The notes below the pieces were generated by a model. The model saw only the letters and a list, made by a program, of their open reading frames with translations. It was not told where the DNA came from and ran no database searches. DNA of 7,225 bases from assembly GCA_020851615.1 (NCBI GenBank), contig JADZCL010000296.1, positions 1 through 7,225 on the forward strand, in the 5' to 3' direction. The DNA comes from Rubrivivax sp. (GTDB taxonomy: Bacteria > Pseudomonadota > Gammaproteobacteria > Burkholderiales > Burkholderiaceae_C). A program made the position numbers and the translations under genes. Of this stretch, positions 5,965 through 7,225 are shown in pieces; the stretch's first letter is position 1; the number at the start of each line of letters is the position of its first letter.

Positions 5965-5970
5965 TAGAAT
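5965..5970 (+). promoter_or_regulatory. -10-like box just before mpl
   Basis: TAGAAT matches TATAAT at five of six bases and ends ten bases before the mpl ATG. Transcription would start about two to four bases before the ATG, giving a near-leaderless message. The -35 is weak: TTGGCC at 5938-5943 is 21 bases away, which is long. No Shine-Dalgarno precedes the ATG. Confidence 0.35.
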
Positions 5971-5980
5971 CGGTGCCCAT

Positions 5981-7225
5981 ATGCACATCCACGTCCTGGG
6001 TATCTGCGGCACCTTCATGGGTGGCCTGGCGGCGCTGGCGCGCGAGGCCGGCCACCGCGTGACGGGCTGCGATGCCAACGTCTACCCGCCGATGAGCGAT
6101 CAGTTGCGCACACTCGGCATCGAACTCATCGATGGCTTTGCAGCGGACCAGATCGACCTCGCACCCGACATCTTCGTCGTCGGCAACGTCGTGAAGCGGG
6201 GCATGCCACTCTTCGAAGCCATGCTGGATGCAGGCGTGCGCTACACGAGCGGGCCGCAATGGCTGGCCGAACAAGTCCTGCACGGCCGTCACGTGCTGGC
6301 CGTGGCCGGCACGCACGGCAAGACGAGCACGAGCGCAATGCTGGCCTGGATCCTGGAGCGGGCCGGGCTCGCACCGGGTTTCCTGATCGGTGGCGTGCCG
6401 CAGGATTTCGGCGTTTCGGCACGGTTGGGCGGTGGTGACGCATTCGTGATCGAGGCCGACGAGTACGACACCGCCTTGTTCGACAAGCGCAGCAAGTTCG
6501 TGCATTACCGGGCGCGCACGGTCATCCTCAACAACCTCGAGCACGACCACGCCGACATCTTTCCCGACCTGGCCGCGATCGAGACCCAGTTTCACCACCT
6601 GGTGCGCACCGTGCCCGCCTGCGGCCGGCTGGTCGTCAACGCGCGCGATGAGGCCCTGGCGCGCGTGCTTGAGCGTGGCTGCTGGACTCCGGTACAGGCC
6701 TTCGGGGCGCAGGATGAGGCACCCGGCATGCTGCGGGCGCGCGGCGAGCCGCACGCCTTCGACGTGCTGCGCGGCGCGCTGCCGGTGGCCCGCGTCGAGT
6801 GGTCGCTGCTGGGCGAGCACAACCAGATGAATGGGCTGGCAGCGATTGCCGCGGCTGAGCACGTCGGCGTCGACGCCGCGACGGCCGCACAGGCACTGGG
6901 AGGGTTCACCGGTGTGCGGCGGCGCCTGGAGTTGCGCGGCGAGGTGCACGGCGTGCGCGTCTACGACGACTTTGCCCACCATCCAACGGCCATCCGGCTG
7001 ACGTTGGAAGGGCTGCGCCGCCGGCTGGACCTGGACACCGCGCGCAACGGTCATGCAGCCGGGCGCGTGCTGGCCGTGCTCGAGCCGCGCTCGAACACCA
7101 TGAAGCTGGGCGCGATGAAGGCCCAACTGCCCTGGGCGCTGGAGTTCGCGGCACGTGCCTACTGCCTGCAAGGCGACACCGGTTGGAGTGCACGCGAAGC
7201 GCTGGCGCCGCTGGGTGACGCCGCC
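5981..7225 (+). CDS. mpl: Mpl, UDP-N-acetylmuramate:L-Ala-gamma-D-Glu-meso-DAP ligase (3' end cut by window)
   Basis: Cytoplasmic murein-recycling ligase: it joins the recycled tripeptide L-Ala-gamma-D-Glu-meso-DAP to UDP-N-acetylmuramate, using ATP. The first 415 residues are visible, with no stop, against about 457 in E. coli, so roughly 40-60 are missing beyond the edge. The N-terminus MHIHVLGICGTFMGGLA is the family signature. AVAGTHGKTST (108-117) is the Mur-ligase ATP loop; FVIEADEYDTALFDKRSKF, ILNNLEHDHADIF and WSLLGEHNQMNGL mark the central domain; RRRLELRGE, YDDFAHHPTAI (328-338) and LEPRSNTMK mark the C-terminal domain. The DDFAHHPTAI and RSNTMK forms fit Mpl rather than MurC. It is not disrupted in the visible part. 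It may be co-transcribed with the gene upstream or have its own promoter. Confidence 0.97.
   Translation, partial: MHIHVLGICGTFMGGLAALAREAGHRVTGCDANVYPPMSDQLRTLGIELIDGFAADQIDLAPDIFVVGNVVKRGMPLFEAMLDAGVRYTSGPQWLAEQVLHGRHVLAVAGTHGKTSTSAMLAWILERAGLAPGFLIGGVPQDFGVSARLGGGDAFVIEADEYDTALFDKRSKFVHYRARTVILNNLEHDHADIFPDLAAIETQFHHLVRTVPACGRLVVNARDEALARVLERGCWTPVQAFGAQDEAPGMLRARGEPHAFDVLRGALPVARVEWSLLGEHNQMNGLAAIAAAEHVGVDAATAAQALGGFTGVRRRLELRGEVHGVRVYDDFAHHPTAIRLTLEGLRRRLDLDTARNGHAAGRVLAVLEPRSNTMKLGAMKAQLPWALEFAARAYCLQGDTGWSAREALAPLGDAA

Noticed and set aside
5849..7171. 440-codon open frame on the minus strand, antisense to mpl
   Set aside because: It is opposite the well-matched Mpl reading frame, has no recognisable domain, and its composition is that of a GC-rich shadow.
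1..7225. CRISPR arrays, insertion sequences, tRNA genes, attachment sites
   Set aside because: I found no regularly spaced repeats, transposase-like protein, terminal inverted repeats or tRNA-like clover-leaf in the window.

Overview
The window looks like a high-GC chromosomal segment from a betaproteobacterium of the order Burkholderiales, perhaps near the Rubrivivax/Leptothrix/Ideonella group. This rests on the very GC-rich codon use, the manX-ptsH-ptsI order of a PTS without sugar permease, the form of HPr and Mpl, and an rRNA leader of the expected type. Species cannot be named from sequence alone.

Layout, left to right. Positions 1-360 hold no protein gene. On the minus strand this is the promoter and 5' leader of an rRNA operon: a promoter candidate with a GC-rich discriminator, hairpins including a boxB-like one, an almost perfect boxA, and a boxC-like stretch. 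The 16S gene should start just beyond the left edge. From 361 to 4634, all on the minus strand, is a compact five-gene run, read from right to left: a small lipoprotein, an MFS transporter, an EIIA of the mannose family (manX), HPr (ptsH) and Enzyme I (ptsI). The first three junctions are 4-base overlaps (GTGA, ATGA, ATGA); ptsH and ptsI are 44 bases apart. A 130-base divergent intergenic region separates this operon from two plus-strand genes: a protein that looks like a degenerate histidine kinase joined to a degenerate receiver, and the murein-recycling ligase gene mpl, which runs off the right edge.

How the genes fit together. EI, HPr and EIIA form a phosphate relay from PEP (EI His203, HPr His15, EIIA His9). 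No EIIB or EIIC is present, so the relay is probably regulatory rather than a sugar importer; HPr also keeps Ser46, the HPr kinase site. The transporter and lipoprotein are translationally tied to this relay, which makes them candidates for PTS-linked function. Mpl recycles cell-wall tripeptide and has no obvious tie to the PTS other than position.

The points most worth a second look are the pseudo-kinase/pseudo-receiver protein (Glu where the receiver's phospho-Asp should be), the coupling of an MFS transporter and lipoprotein to the PTS genes, a 16-base perfect palindrome just before the transporter start, and -10 boxes so close to two start codons that the mRNAs may be leaderless.
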